Source: TMED14 sp041158165 (lineage in GTDB: Bacteria; Bacteroidota; Bacteroidia; Flavobacteriales; Schleiferiaceae). From it: DNA of 64,000 bases. The translations under genes were made by a program, and so were the position numbers. Within the stretch, counting starts at the first letter, position 1. Every line of letters starts with the position of its first letter. The notes under the pieces are model-generated. The model worked only from the letters and a program-made list of their open reading frames with translations, was not told the origin of the DNA and made no database searches. Below, one piece after another: positions 44,000 to 52,755 of the stretch. The stretch covers positions 28,357 to 92,356 of the forward strand of contig JBEBBW010000002.1 of assembly GCA_041158165.1 (NCBI GenBank). The letters are read 5' to 3'.

Positions 44000-46567
44000 A
44001 TGGACAACCTTACGTTAAAAACCCAATCTGCCCTGCAGGCCGCCCAGCAACTGGCGGTTTCGCGCGGGCACCAGGCCGTTGAATCGGCCCACATTCTGCT
44101 CGGTGCGTTGGAATCGGACCGAAGCTTGATGGAAGACTTGCTGCGTCGGGCCGGAATAGCCCCCGACGTGCTGGCTCGAACGGCCGAGGCGCTCCTGGCG
44201 AAGCAAGGCCGAGTCGAAGGCGGCGACGTCTACTTCAGCCGCACCGCTCAGTCTGCCCTAGCCCACGCCGCCGCTGCGGCTAAAAAATTTGGCGACGACT
44301 ACGTCAGCTTGGAATTCGTCCTCCTGGGACTGGGGACTGCCAGCGACGCCATGGGGCAAGCCCTTCGGGACGCCGGCTTCCGCGAAAAGGAATTTACCGA
44401 CGTCATTGCCCAGCTCCGCCAAGGCAAAAAAGCGCAGTCTGCGTCGGCCGAAGGCAGCTACCAAGCACTAAAGAAGTACGCGATTGACCTCAACGAACGC
44501 GCCGAGACCGGCAAGCTCGACCCCGTCATCGGCCGAGACGACGAAATTCGTCGGGTGCTGCAAATCCTGTCGCGCCGAACGAAAAACAATCCGGTCTTGG
44601 TCGGCGAACCCGGCGTAGGTAAAACCGCCATCGCCGAGGGCCTCGCCCACCGCATCGTGCGGGGCGACGTTCCCGAGAACCTCCAGGGCAAGAAGATCTT
44701 CTCGCTCGACATGGGCGCCCTGATTGCCGGCGCCAAGTACAAAGGCGAGTTTGAGGAGCGCCTCAAGTCGGTCGTCCAAGAGGTGACCAACGCCGAGGGC
44801 GAACTCATTCTCTTCATCGACGAAATTCACACCCTGGTGGGTGCAGGCGGCGGAGAAGGCGCGATGGACGCGGCCAACATCCTCAAGCCGGCCTTGGCCC
44901 GGGGCGAACTGCGCTGCGTGGGCGCGACGACCTTGAACGAGTTCCAGAAGTACTTTGAAAAAGACAAGGCCCTGGAGCGCCGCTTTCAAAAGGTGCTGGT
45001 CGAAGAGCCCGACACCGAGGCTTCCATCGCCATCTTGCGCGGAATCAAAGAAAAATACGAAGGCCATCACAAGGTGCGCATCAAGGACGAAGCGGTGGTG
45101 CAGTCCGTGCTGCTCAGCCAGCGCTACATCTCCGACCGCTTCTTGCCCGACAAGGCGATTGACCTGATGGACGAGGCGGCGTCCAAACTCCGCCTTGAAA
45201 TCAACTCGAAGCCCGAGGAACTCGACGACCTGGACCGCAAGATCATTCAGCTCGAAATTGAGCGCGAAGCGATTCAGCGCGAAGACGACCCGAAGCGACT
45301 GAACTTACTGAAGCAGGAACTCGCCGCGCTCAACGAAAAACGCAGTGCGCTCGGCGCTCAGTGGTCCGCCGAAAAAGAGGCCGTAGAACGCATCCAGCGC
45401 GCCAAAGAAGACGCGGAACGCCTCAAGCTCGAGGCCGAACAGGCCGAGCGCAACGGCGACTACGCCAAGGTGGCCGAGATCCGCTACGGCAAGCTCGCGG
45501 CGGCCGAGCAGGCGATCACCGACGGACTGGCTGCGCTCGACGCGATGCGCTCGGAACGCCGCGCCATGGTCCAAGAAGAGGTGGGTGCCGAGGACATCGC
45601 CGAGGTGGTGTCGCGCTGGACGGGAATTCCCGTGAGCAAAATGCTCGAAAGTGAACGAAGTAAGCTGTTGCGGCTCGAAGACGAGCTGCACCAACGCGTG
45701 GTGGGCCAAAACGAGGCGATCGAAGCGGTGTCGGACGCGCTGCGTCGGGCGCGCGCCGGCTTGGGCGACCCCAAGCGGCCGATCGGCTCCTTCTTGTTCT
45801 TAGGACCCACTGGGGTCGGTAAAACGGAACTGGCCCGCGCGCTCGCCGAGTTTTTGTTTGACGACGAGCAAGCGATGGTGCGCATCGACATGAGTGAATA
45901 CCAGGAGCGGCACAGCGTGTCGCGACTGGTGGGAGCGCCTCCGGGCTACGTTGGCTACGACGAGGGCGGGCAGTTGACCGAGGCGGTGCGCCGGCGCCCC
46001 TACGCGGTGGTGCTGCTCGACGAGATCGAGAAAGCGCACCCCGAAGTGTTTAATGTGCTGCTTCAGGTGCTCGACGACGGCCGTCTAACCGACGGCAAGG
46101 GGCGCACAGTCAACTTTACCCACAGCGTGGTGGTGATGACCAGCAACCTTGGTTCGGACCTCTTGCTGGACGGCGAAGGCCCCGAGGCGGTGCAGCAGCT
46201 GCTTCGCAAGACGCTGCGCCCCGAGTTTCTGAACCGCATCGACGAGGTCATCACCTTCCATCCCCTGGGCGAAGCCCACGTGCGCCGCATCGTGCAGCTT
46301 CAACTCAACGAGGTCAAAAAGCGCCTCAGCGAGCAAGAAATCACGATCGAATTCACACCTGAAGCTGTGGACGCGTTGGCGGCCGAAGGATTTGATCCGG
46401 CATTTGGCGCACGCCCACTCAAGCGCACGGTACAGCGACGCATCCTGAATGACTTGGCCAAAAAGCTCCTGAGCGGCGAAGTCCAGCGCGACGCAGTGGT
46501 CTTGTGCGACGCCGTCGACGGCGCCATTTTCTTCACCAATACCCAGCTGGGCCTCAACCAGGCCTAG
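44000..46567 (+). CDS. clpB: ATP-dependent disaggregase ClpB
   Basis: This 855-residue Hsp100 chaperone rescues aggregated protein with DnaK. It has the Clp N-domain (ALQAAQQLAVSRGHQAVESA), first AAA+ module with Walker A GEPGVGKTA (about residue 203) and Walker B LILFIDEIHTL, the long middle coiled-coil domain (about 390-520, ERIQRAKEDAERLKLEAEQAE), and the second AAA+ module with GPTGVGKTE (about 603) and VVLLDEIEKAHPEV. The middle domain distinguishes ClpB from ClpA and ClpC. It is a single gene; its MDNLTLKTQ start at 44000 has no conserved box nearby, and no CIRCE or other heat-shock operator was recognised. Confidence 0.95.
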   Translation: MDNLTLKTQSALQAAQQLAVSRGHQAVESAHILLGALESDRSLMEDLLRRAGIAPDVLARTAEALLAKQGRVEGGDVYFSRTAQSALAHAAAAAKKFGDDYVSLEFVLLGLGTASDAMGQALRDAGFREKEFTDVIAQLRQGKKAQSASAEGSYQALKKYAIDLNERAETGKLDPVIGRDDEIRRVLQILSRRTKNNPVLVGEPGVGKTAIAEGLAHRIVRGDVPENLQGKKIFSLDMGALIAGAKYKGEFEERLKSVVQEVTNAEGELILFIDEIHTLVGAGGGEGAMDAANILKPALARGELRCVGATTLNEFQKYFEKDKALERRFQKVLVEEPDTEASIAILRGIKEKYEGHHKVRIKDEAVVQSVLLSQRYISDRFLPDKAIDLMDEAASKLRLEINSKPEELDDLDRKIIQLEIEREAIQREDDPKRLNLLKQELAALNEKRSALGAQWSAEKEAVERIQRAKEDAERLKLEAEQAERNGDYAKVAEIRYGKLAAAEQAITDGLAALDAMRSERRAMVQEEVGAEDIAEVVSRWTGIPVSKMLESERSKLLRLEDELHQRVVGQNEAIEAVSDALRRARAGLGDPKRPIGSFLFLGPTGVGKTELARALAEFLFDDEQAMVRIDMSEYQERHSVSRLVGAPPGYVGYDEGGQLTEAVRRRPYAVVLLDEIEKAHPEVFNVLLQVLDDGRLTDGKGRTVNFTHSVVVMTSNLGSDLLLDGEGPEAVQQLLRKTLRPEFLNRIDEVITFHPLGEAHVRRIVQLQLNEVKKRLSEQEITIEFTPEAVDALAAEGFDPAFGARPLKRTVQRRILNDLAKKLLSGEVQRDAVVLCDAVDGAIFFTNTQLGLNQA

Positions 46568-47562
46568 CGGGTAATGGCCTTGAGGTAGCGGCTGCGGTTG
46601 CGCAGGTGCTCTGCGTAGCTCTTCGAAAAGAGGTGAAATCCCGGTTTGGCGGGGTTCGCACAAAAAAAGAGCTCACCGGTGGCCCGCGACGCCAGCACGC
46701 TGTCGATCACCGGCGGATGCACGGTAGCCAGCGGCCCCGGCGGCAAGCCTTTGTTCCGGTACGTATTGAAGGGGTGCGCAACCCGAAGCATGGCGCCCGT
46801 CACACGGCGAATGGGCGCTTCAGCCAGACCGCGATCGAGCACGGCGTAGACCACGGTAGGATCCGCCTCCAAGCGCTTACCCTGCTTCAAGCGCGTCAGG
46901 TACACTCCAGCGATGCGGGGCCACTCCGAGGGCTCCTTGGATTCGGCCTGAACGATGCTCGCCAGCACCGCCACTTCGTAGCGACTAAGTCCGAGTTCCG
47001 TCGCGGCAGTGCAGCGCTGCGCATTCCAAAAAGCGTCGAATTCGCGCCCCATGCGCTCGGCAACTTCGGTTGGCGTGAGCGACGCGTAGACTTCGTAGGT
47101 ATTGGGCAGCACCGGCACAATGCTGTCGCCCCCAAACAGCGCGGAATCCAACTCGTCGGCAGGTTCAAAAAACGTGGTCGCCAGGCGCTCCACCAGGGCT
47201 GCACGCCCTTGGTAGCCGCGCACCACCAGCGAGCGCGGCGTTTCATAGCCCATTTTCAGGCGCCGCAGGCTGCGCCACCACGGGTCGCTTGGCGAAATTT
47301 CATAGTAACCGCGCGGAACCTGAAAGTTCCCCTGCAGCCTGGCCCCAAAACGCAAGAGGTTCAAATGGGCTTTGGGGTTCTGCTTCGCCACGCTGTCGAG
47401 CACCTCCAGCACCCGGGTGGAATCCTTGGGCACGCGCACCGACACCGGTTCGGAACTAAAGTCCTGTGAAGGCCAAAGCCCCACGACGGCCGCGGCCAGG
47501 GCAAAAACCCCGGCGAGCCACCAGGGGCGAATGCGGCGCGACTTGCGGGAACGCTGGCTCAC
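46564..47562 (-). CDS. mltG: Endolytic transglycosylase MltG
   Basis: This 332-residue inner-membrane protein has a short cytoplasmic basic N-terminus (QRSRKSRRIRPW) and one transmembrane helix (LAGVFALAAAVVGLW). The periplasmic part is a LysM-like subdomain and the YceG/MltG domain, with the catalytic glutamate in ASIVQAESKEPSEWPRIAGV and the ADPTVVYA and YNTYRNKGLPPGP-like motif (FNTYRNKGLPPGPLATVHP). It cleaves nascent glycan strands. It has a GTG start overlapping the GNAT stop (GTGA), in the operon dapF > GNAT > mltG. Its stop overlaps the 3' end of clpB by four bases. Confidence 0.93.
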   Translation of the reverse strand: MSQRSRKSRRIRPWWLAGVFALAAAVVGLWPSQDFSSEPVSVRVPKDSTRVLEVLDSVAKQNPKAHLNLLRFGARLQGNFQVPRGYYEISPSDPWWRSLRRLKMGYETPRSLVVRGYQGRAALVERLATTFFEPADELDSALFGGDSIVPVLPNTYEVYASLTPTEVAERMGREFDAFWNAQRCTAATELGLSRYEVAVLASIVQAESKEPSEWPRIAGVYLTRLKQGKRLEADPTVVYAVLDRGLAEAPIRRVTGAMLRVAHPFNTYRNKGLPPGPLATVHPPVIDSVLASRATGELFFCANPAKPGFHLFSKSYAEHLRNRSRYLKAITR

Positions 47563-48059
47563 GACCTCATGCGTTGAAGAAGTTCCACATCGCGAAATTC
47601 ACGTCCCACGCGGTACCACGCTTTGAGCCGCCCTGAAGCCTCGTAGCCGCTCGACGCAAAAAGCCGCAGCGCCGCCGTATTGTCGGTAAACACTTCAGCG
47701 TACAAGCTGCGCAGTCCGGCGCGGCCAAAAGCCCAATGCTCCACAAGCCGGAGCCCTTCTTTCGCCAACCCCCTTTTTCGCAACGCGGGATCGACGAGCA
47801 CCGCCACCTCGGCGCGCTGGTGCACCGGCTGGGCGTTGAAGACATCAAAAAGTCCGAGCGCCGAACCCCGTTCGTTGGTAAGGACAAAACGCACTTGCTC
47901 GGCTTCCCAAAAATCGCGGTGCGACTCATCGAGGTAGCGCTTCAGTACCGATCGGCTGTAGGGCGCCACGCGCAGCCCCGCGTTGACGTGGTCGGCCTCC
48001 CAGCGAACCAGGCAATCAAGGTCTTCGGGTTCCAGGGCGCGCAGGCTCAGGCCTTCCAT
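47559..48059 (-). CDS. GNAT family N-acetyltransferase
   Basis: This 166-residue acetyltransferase of the RimJ/SpeG-like group has the start LSLRALEPEDLDCLVRWE, the central strand GLFDVFNAQPVHQRAEVAVLV, the acetyl-CoA loop DPALRKRGLAKEGLRLV (RxxGxA form) and the C-terminal AALRLFASSGYEASG. The substrate is unknown; polyamines or protein N-termini are possibilities. It overlaps dapF by 13 bases and mltG by four, and lies between them. Confidence 0.85.
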   Translation of the reverse strand: MEGLSLRALEPEDLDCLVRWEADHVNAGLRVAPYSRSVLKRYLDESHRDFWEAEQVRFVLTNERGSALGLFDVFNAQPVHQRAEVAVLVDPALRKRGLAKEGLRLVEHWAFGRAGLRSLYAEVFTDNTAALRLFASSGYEASGRLKAWYRVGREFRDVELLQRMRS

Positions 48060-48820
48060 TCTCCGTCAAAAACGCGGGCCACGGGCCCTGTGAGTACGAT
48101 GTCGGTGAATCCCTCGGAATGGGCGGTGAAGGCCACCTCGAGGAGGCCGCCCGGGGCCGAGAGCTGAACGGGGCTCTTTAGGCCCCAAAGCCGGTGGGCC
48201 ACCAGGGCAGCGGCCACCGCGCCGGTGCCGCAGCTGAGGGTTTCGTCTTCTACACCCCGTTCGTAGGTGCGCATCGCGCAGGCCTCGCCGCCCTCCTGCT
48301 TCAACCAATTAATGTTGGCTCCGGCCGCACCGTAGGCCCCGTAGCGAAGGGTCCGCCCCTCTTCCACCGCGTCGACCGCATCGAGTTCGGCGGTGGGGAT
48401 TACGTGGTGCGGTGAACCGGTGTCCACAAACCAACCGCCGTGCTGCGCCACCGGATTGGGGGCATCCGCAAAACCCACGGAAACGCGACCGCCTTCGTGC
48501 CAGGTGGCGCGGTGTAGTCCGTCGGCCGCCACGAAGGTGCACGTGCTTCCCGAAAACAGACCCTGAGTACGGGCAAAGTCTACGGCGCATCGGGAACCGT
48601 TTCCGCAAAGCGAACCCAAATTTCCGTCGGCGTTGTAGTAGTCGACGCGAAAATCCGCTCCGTCCACGGGCCCCACTACCATGAATCCGTCGGCCCCCAC
48701 ACCGAATCGGCGGTGGCAGAGTTCCGCGACCAAAATGGCAGGCCAAACGGCATCCAAGGCGCCGCGAACAACCACAAAGTCGTTGCCGCTGCCGTGGTAC
48801 TTGACAAATCGTCGGAACAT
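48047..48820 (-). CDS. dapF: Diaminopimelate epimerase
   Basis: This 257-residue enzyme interconverts LL- and meso-diaminopimelate for lysine and peptidoglycan. It has FVKYHGSGNDFVVV at the start, the first catalytic cysteine in LCGNGSRCAVDFA and the second in DETLSCGTGAVAAAL. The ATG at 48820 is chosen because the signature FxKYHGxGNDF starts four residues later; a longer open frame to 49261 is the antisense of htrA. It is the first gene of the operon with GNAT and mltG and diverges from htrA. A TACATTCG box ends four bases before the ATG. Confidence 0.94.
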   Translation of the reverse strand: MFRRFVKYHGSGNDFVVVRGALDAVWPAILVAELCHRRFGVGADGFMVVGPVDGADFRVDYYNADGNLGSLCGNGSRCAVDFARTQGLFSGSTCTFVAADGLHRATWHEGGRVSVGFADAPNPVAQHGGWFVDTGSPHHVIPTAELDAVDAVEEGRTLRYGAYGAAGANINWLKQEGGEACAMRTYERGVEDETLSCGTGAVAAALVAHRLWGLKSPVQLSAPGGLLEVAFTAHSEGFTDIVLTGPVARVFDGEWKA

Positions 48821-48824
48821 ACTG

Positions 48825-48832
48825 CGAATGTA
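48825..48832 (-). promoter_or_regulatory. Start-proximal -7-like box TACATTCG before dapF
   Basis: On the minus strand TACATTCG matches TAnnTTTG except T>C at position 7 and ends four bases before the dapF ATG. Confidence 0.35.
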
Positions 48833-48892
48833 GGCCGTGGAACAGTTTTTGAATCCGCACCTGCCGTCATTTAACGCTAAAATCAGTACGTC

Positions 48893-50341
48893 ATGACCCA
48901 ACCCAAAGTTTTTGCCGCCTTCGCTGGCGTCGCACTGGCTGCCGGACTCGGCGGTGCCGCGCTCTACGACGCCTTCAGTACGCCCACCGGACCCCAATCG
49001 ATGTGGTCCGAGTCGACCGGCCGCTTCGTGGCCGACCGTCCGGCGTTGGTTACCTCCACCGACTTCAGCGCCGCCGCCGAAACGGCCGTGCATGCCGTAG
49101 TCCACGTGAAAACAGCCGTGGAACAGGGCTACACGTTTAACCCGTTTAACGAGTTCTTTTTTGGATTCGGGCAAACGCCCCAAATGCAGCCGCGCATTGT
49201 TCAAGGTTCCGGTTCCGGGGTGATTATTAGCCCCGACGGCTACATCGTCACCAACAACCACGTCATCGACAAGGCTAAGGAGGTCAAAGTCAGCCTCAAC
49301 AGCAACAAAGAGTACGTGGCCAAGGTGGTGGGCGTCGACCCCACCACCGATCTGGCCGTCCTAAAAATTGAGGCCGAGAATTTGCCCTCGCTGGCCTTTG
49401 CCAACAGCGACGAGGTTCGCCTGGGCGAATGGGTGCTCGCGGTAGGCAATCCCTTCAACCTCAACAGCACGGTGACGGCCGGAATCATCAGCGCCAAAGG
49501 CCGCAGCATCAACATCATCGACAACCAGTCCGCGATCGAGGCCTTCATTCAGACCGACGCCGTCGTAAACCCCGGCAATTCCGGCGGCGCGCTGATCAAT
49601 ACGCGCGGAGATTTGATCGGCATCAATACCGCCATTTCGACGCGCACCGGCAGCTACGAAGGCTACAGCTTCGCCGTTCCGGCGAACATCGTGCGCAAGG
49701 TCGTTGACGACCTCACGAAGTACGGGGTCGTACAGCGGGCCTACCTCGGAGTCAACATTGCCGACATCACGCCGGAACTGGCCAAAGAGTTGAACATCAA
49801 AGAAACCCAAGGGGTTTACCTCTCTGACGTGACTGAAGGCGGTGCGGCGGCCGAGGCCGGAATCAAAAAGGGCGACATCCTCGTGCAAGCCGGCGGCAAA
49901 GCCGTGAAGAAAATGTCGGAACTGCTCGAAGTCATCGGCAGCCGCCGTCCCGGCGACAAAATGACGGTAGTCGTGCTGCGCGACGGAAAGGAAAAAACGT
50001 TTAACGTAACGCTACGCAACCGCCAAGGCAACACCGACGTACTCAAGAAAGACGATGTGGCCTCGCTGGCGTCACTTGGCGCTACGTTTGACGCGCTGAC
50101 GCCCAACGACAAGGCTCGTTTCGGACTGCGTTCTGGAGTCAAGATCACCGACCCGGGCAATGGCAAGCTCGCCGCTGCCGGAGTGCCCGCAGGCTTCATT
50201 TTGGTGAAGCTGAACAACAAATTGGTGTCAAGCGCCGACGAAGTCGCCAAAATCCTTGGTGAACTTGGCCCGGGCGACGGCGTACTCATTCAAGGCTACC
50301 GACCCAACGGCCGCGCCGAGGTATTTGCCTTCGCGCTGTAA
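48893..50341 (+). CDS. Periplasmic serine protease DegP/HtrA
   Basis: This 482-residue protease has an N-terminal hydrophobic segment (VFAAFAGVALAAGLGGAALYDAF), a trypsin-like domain with the triad H123 (TNNHVIDK), D153 (DPTTDLAVLKI) and S230 (NPGNSGGAL), and two PDZ domains (about 285-375 and 395-480: YLGVNIADITPEL, GAAAEAGIKKGDILVQAGG, KARFGLRSGVKITDPGNGK). It degrades or refolds misfolded periplasmic proteins. The ATG at 48893 is 72 bases from dapF, transcribed the other way. A strong terminator follows. Confidence 0.94.
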   Translation: MTQPKVFAAFAGVALAAGLGGAALYDAFSTPTGPQSMWSESTGRFVADRPALVTSTDFSAAAETAVHAVVHVKTAVEQGYTFNPFNEFFFGFGQTPQMQPRIVQGSGSGVIISPDGYIVTNNHVIDKAKEVKVSLNSNKEYVAKVVGVDPTTDLAVLKIEAENLPSLAFANSDEVRLGEWVLAVGNPFNLNSTVTAGIISAKGRSINIIDNQSAIEAFIQTDAVVNPGNSGGALINTRGDLIGINTAISTRTGSYEGYSFAVPANIVRKVVDDLTKYGVVQRAYLGVNIADITPELAKELNIKETQGVYLSDVTEGGAAAEAGIKKGDILVQAGGKAVKKMSELLEVIGSRRPGDKMTVVVLRDGKEKTFNVTLRNRQGNTDVLKKDDVASLASLGATFDALTPNDKARFGLRSGVKITDPGNGKLAAAGVPAGFILVKLNNKLVSSADEVAKILGELGPGDGVLIQGYRPNGRAEVFAFAL

Positions 50342-50364
50342 ACGCGGTGCGCCCTGGAGGGTAC

Positions 50365-50416
50365 AGCCGGTTTTGCGTGGACTAAGTGTCCAAAATACGC
50401 AAAACCGGCTTTTTTA
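50365..50416 (+). terminator. Intrinsic terminator after htrA
   Basis: A perfect 14-bp stem (50365-50378 with 50397-50410) around an 18-base loop is followed by a T-run, in the 187-base gap between htrA and the GAPDH gene. Nothing else but the GAPDH promoter was seen in this gap. Confidence 0.88.
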
Positions 50417-50465
50417 ATTTCCTGGAATTCCGCCGCTTACCAAATACAAATTGCATGAAATTGGC

Positions 50466-50496
50466 TTGAGTCGGGCCTCGTGCCAAAGTACCTTTG
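50466..50496 (+). promoter_or_regulatory. Bacteroidota promoter: TTG-N20-TACCTTTG before GAPDH
   Basis: TTG at 50466-50468, a 20-base spacer and TACCTTTG at 50489-50496 match the Bacteroidota consensus TTG-N17-23-TAnnTTTG. The ATG follows 32 bases after, a normal leader. Confidence 0.65.
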
Positions 50497-50528
50497 CGCC
50501 ACAACCCCAACCTTAAAACCAACCCTTG

Positions 50529-51980
50529 ATGAATCCGACCGCGAACGCCTACCCGACGTCCGTTCAGGCGCGCATTGCGCTTGAAAAATCGGCCACCGAC
50601 CTGCTCAAAATCACCAACGACCTCTACTACGACCGTAACGTCGAAGTCGTACTTTTTCGGCAGTCCCTCCTCGACCAGCGCGCCTCTGAAGTACTTCACG
50701 CCCACGAACATGCCATGGTCATGGCCGAGGAACGCATCACGGTAGACGACAGCTTAGGCATGGCCCAAGCCATTTATGAATTCGGTGTACAGAACGCCTC
50801 ACTGGACCTAGGACGGCTTGCCACCGAATGGCGCCGCGAAGCCGCCGCGTTTTTAACCCGCAAGGCATTCTTGCAGGCCAAGCTCGTGGACTTCAGCCAA
50901 AAGGCGAACCCCGCGGCCGCCCCGGTAGATGTCGTTTTGTATGGATTTGGCCGCATCGGTCGATTGGTTGCGCGCGAGCTCATTGCCCAAGAGGGACGGG
51001 GCGAACAGCTTCGGTTGCGCGCTATTGTGGTGCGCGGCAGCGGCGCTGAAGACGTTGAAAAGCGCGCCTCCCTCCTGCGCGTCGACTCGATTCACGGCCC
51101 GTTCCCCGGTACCGTTACCGCCGACTCCGCCAATAATTCCCTTATCGTGAACGGCCGGCCCGTGCAGCTCATCAATGCCGCCAAGCCCGAGGACATCGAC
51201 TACACCCAATACGGTTTGACCAACGTGCTGGTGGTAGACAACACGGGCGCATTCCGCGACCGCGAAGCATTGGCCCGCCACCTCACGTCGAAAGGCTGCA
51301 CCAAGGTTCTTCTCACGGCCCCGGGCAAAGGCATTCCGAACATCGTATTTGGCGTCAACCACAATCAAAACTGGGGCGACGAGCGCATTTTCTCGGCTGC
51401 GTCGTGCACGACCAATGCCATCGTGCCCGTGCTCAAGGTGATGCAAGACCAGTACGGGATCGAGCAGGGCCACATCGAGACGATTCACGCCTACACGAAC
51501 GACCAGAACCTGGTAGACAACATGCACCCGAAGTACCGCCGTGGCCGCGCCGCTGCCGTCAACATGGTGATCACCGAGACGGGGGCCGGAAGCGCCATCG
51601 ACAAGGCCATTCCGGGCTTGGGAGCAAAGTTCACGAGCAATGCGATTCGCGTTCCCGTTCCCAACGGCTCGCTAGCCATTTTGAAACTCAATTTGTCGAA
51701 GGGTACGGACCGCAATGCGCTCAACGCTGCACTGAAATCGGCGGCCTACCGCGGTCCGCTCGTGGAACAAATTAAGTACTCCACCAGCCCCGAGCTGGTT
51801 TCAAGCGACATCGTCGGCGACTCCTGCTGCTCGATTGTAGACAGTGAGGCGACCTTGATGCATGCCGACGGCCGCAACGCGGTGCTGTACGTGTGGTACG
51901 ACAACGAGTACGGCTACACGCGCCAGGTGATGCGCTTAGCCAAGCACATCGCGGGCGTGAGCCGCAAGGCGTACCACTAG
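50529..51980 (+). CDS. Glyceraldehyde-3-phosphate dehydrogenase with N-terminal extension
   Basis: This 483-residue protein has the GAPDH fold from about residue 135: VLYGFGRIGRLVARELI (NAD-binding GxGxxG), VNGRPVQLINAAKPEDIDY, the catalytic Cys293 in AASCTTNAIVPVLKV, the catalytic His in IETIHAYTNDQNLVDN and the C-terminal VWYDNEYGYTRQVMRL. The reaction is G3P to 1,3-bisphosphoglycerate with NAD(P)+. The ~130-residue N-terminal extension (ARIALEKSATDLLKITNDLY ...) has helical amphipathic character and is found in some long GAPDHs of Bacteroidota; its role is unknown. I use the ATG at 50529, not the TTG before it. Confidence 0.9.
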   Translation: MNPTANAYPTSVQARIALEKSATDLLKITNDLYYDRNVEVVLFRQSLLDQRASEVLHAHEHAMVMAEERITVDDSLGMAQAIYEFGVQNASLDLGRLATEWRREAAAFLTRKAFLQAKLVDFSQKANPAAAPVDVVLYGFGRIGRLVARELIAQEGRGEQLRLRAIVVRGSGAEDVEKRASLLRVDSIHGPFPGTVTADSANNSLIVNGRPVQLINAAKPEDIDYTQYGLTNVLVVDNTGAFRDREALARHLTSKGCTKVLLTAPGKGIPNIVFGVNHNQNWGDERIFSAASCTTNAIVPVLKVMQDQYGIEQGHIETIHAYTNDQNLVDNMHPKYRRGRAAAVNMVITETGAGSAIDKAIPGLGAKFTSNAIRVPVPNGSLAILKLNLSKGTDRNALNAALKSAAYRGPLVEQIKYSTSPELVSSDIVGDSCCSIVDSEATLMHADGRNAVLYVWYDNEYGYTRQVMRLAKHIAGVSRKAYH

Positions 51981-51998
51981 CTAGTTACTAGTAACTAG
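51981..51998. repeat. Perfect 18-bp CTAG palindrome upstream of tcdA
   Basis: CTAGTTACTAGTAACTAG equals its own reverse complement. It starts right after the GAPDH stop and overlaps the -7-like box of tcdA. A related palindrome lies on the other side of tcdA (52732). Confidence 0.7.
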
Positions 51999-52003
51999 TT
52001 TTG
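51996..52003 (+). promoter_or_regulatory. Start-proximal -7 box TAGTTTTG before tcdA
   Basis: A perfect TAnnTTTG match ends five bases before the tcdA ATG and begins inside the palindrome at 51981-51998. Confidence 0.45.
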
Positions 52004-52008
52004 CGGCG

Positions 52009-52734
52009 ATGATTCCGCACTGGCTTGAGCGTACCGAACTCCTGGTTGGGCCCGAGGCCCTATCGCGCGTGCTCGGGGCCCACGTTTTGGTCGTGGGCCT
52101 CGGGGGCGTGGGCAGCTTTGCCGTGGAATTCTTAGCGCGGGCCGGCGTGGGCAAATTGACGATTGTGGACGGCGACGTGGTGGATCCCACGAACCGCAAC
52201 CGACAGCTCCAGGCACTGAGCAGCACCCACGGCCAGAAAAAGGCCTGGTTGATTCGGGACCGCATCCTCGATATTAATCCCGAGTGCGAGGTAGTGGCCA
52301 TTGATACGTTTTTGGACCCCGAGGCGATGCGGGCGCTCATGCGCTCCGCAAACGTGGATTATGCGCTCGACTGCATCGACAGCGTTCAGCCCAAGCTGAA
52401 TTTCATCGCAACGGCGTTGAGCGAGGGGATTCCGTTCATCAGCTCTATGGGGGCTGGCGGACGCCTGGACCCCAGCAAAATCGAGATTGCGCGACTTGAG
52501 GAAAGCCGCAACTGCCCGTTTGCCAAGCACGTGCGCAAGCGCTTAGCCAAGGAATACGGCATTCGCGGCGGGTTTCACGTGGTCTTCAGCAGCGAGCACG
52601 CCAACAAAGACAGCGTGCGGCTCACCGACGGTAGCAACTTCAAAAAGTCATTTTACGGTACCAGCGCCTGGATACCCGCAGCATTTGGACTGCATGCCGC
52701 GAGCTTCGCGGTACGGCAGTTAATGAACCCGTAA
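52009..52734 (+). CDS. tcdA: tRNA threonylcarbamoyladenosine dehydratase (ThiF/E1-like)
   Basis: This 241-residue E1-like ATPase makes cyclic t6A at position 37 of ANN-decoding tRNAs by dehydrating t6A. It shows the Rossmann ATP site VLVVGLGGVGSFAVEFLARAG, the DGDVVDPTNRNRQ loop, the DCIDSVQPKLN segment, GAGGRLDPSKIEIARL and a C-terminal helix (PAAFGLHAASFAVRQL). GAGGRLDPSKI and length favour TcdA/CsdL over MoeB or ThiF. A start-proximal TAGTTTTG box precedes the ATG, and CTAG palindromes lie just outside both ends. Confidence 0.85.
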   Translation: MIPHWLERTELLVGPEALSRVLGAHVLVVGLGGVGSFAVEFLARAGVGKLTIVDGDVVDPTNRNRQLQALSSTHGQKKAWLIRDRILDINPECEVVAIDTFLDPEAMRALMRSANVDYALDCIDSVQPKLNFIATALSEGIPFISSMGAGGRLDPSKIEIARLEESRNCPFAKHVRKRLAKEYGIRGGFHVVFSSEHANKDSVRLTDGSNFKKSFYGTSAWIPAAFGLHAASFAVRQLMNP

Positions 52735-52755
52735 CTAGTTACTAGCGACTAGTTA
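52732..52755. repeat. CTAG near-palindrome between tcdA and lrp
   Basis: A 24-base near-palindrome contains the arms TAACTAGT and ACTAGTTA around an 8-base centre; 20 of 24 positions are symmetric. It overlaps the tcdA TAA stop and the end of the lrp gene (stop at 52749-52751). It is a relative of the palindrome at 51981. Confidence 0.65.

Noticed and set aside
46504..47469. 321-residue plus-strand open frame opposite mltG
   Set aside because: It is the antisense of a clear mltG gene, has no recognisable motif, and arises from the GC-rich codon pattern.
48821..49261. Long N-terminal extension of dapF
   Set aside because: The open frame continues upstream, but the DapF signature starts at 48820 and the extra part is the antisense of htrA.
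51981..52755. tcdA segment as an insertion sequence
   Set aside because: Only the palindromes flank it; no transposase and no target-site duplication could be identified.
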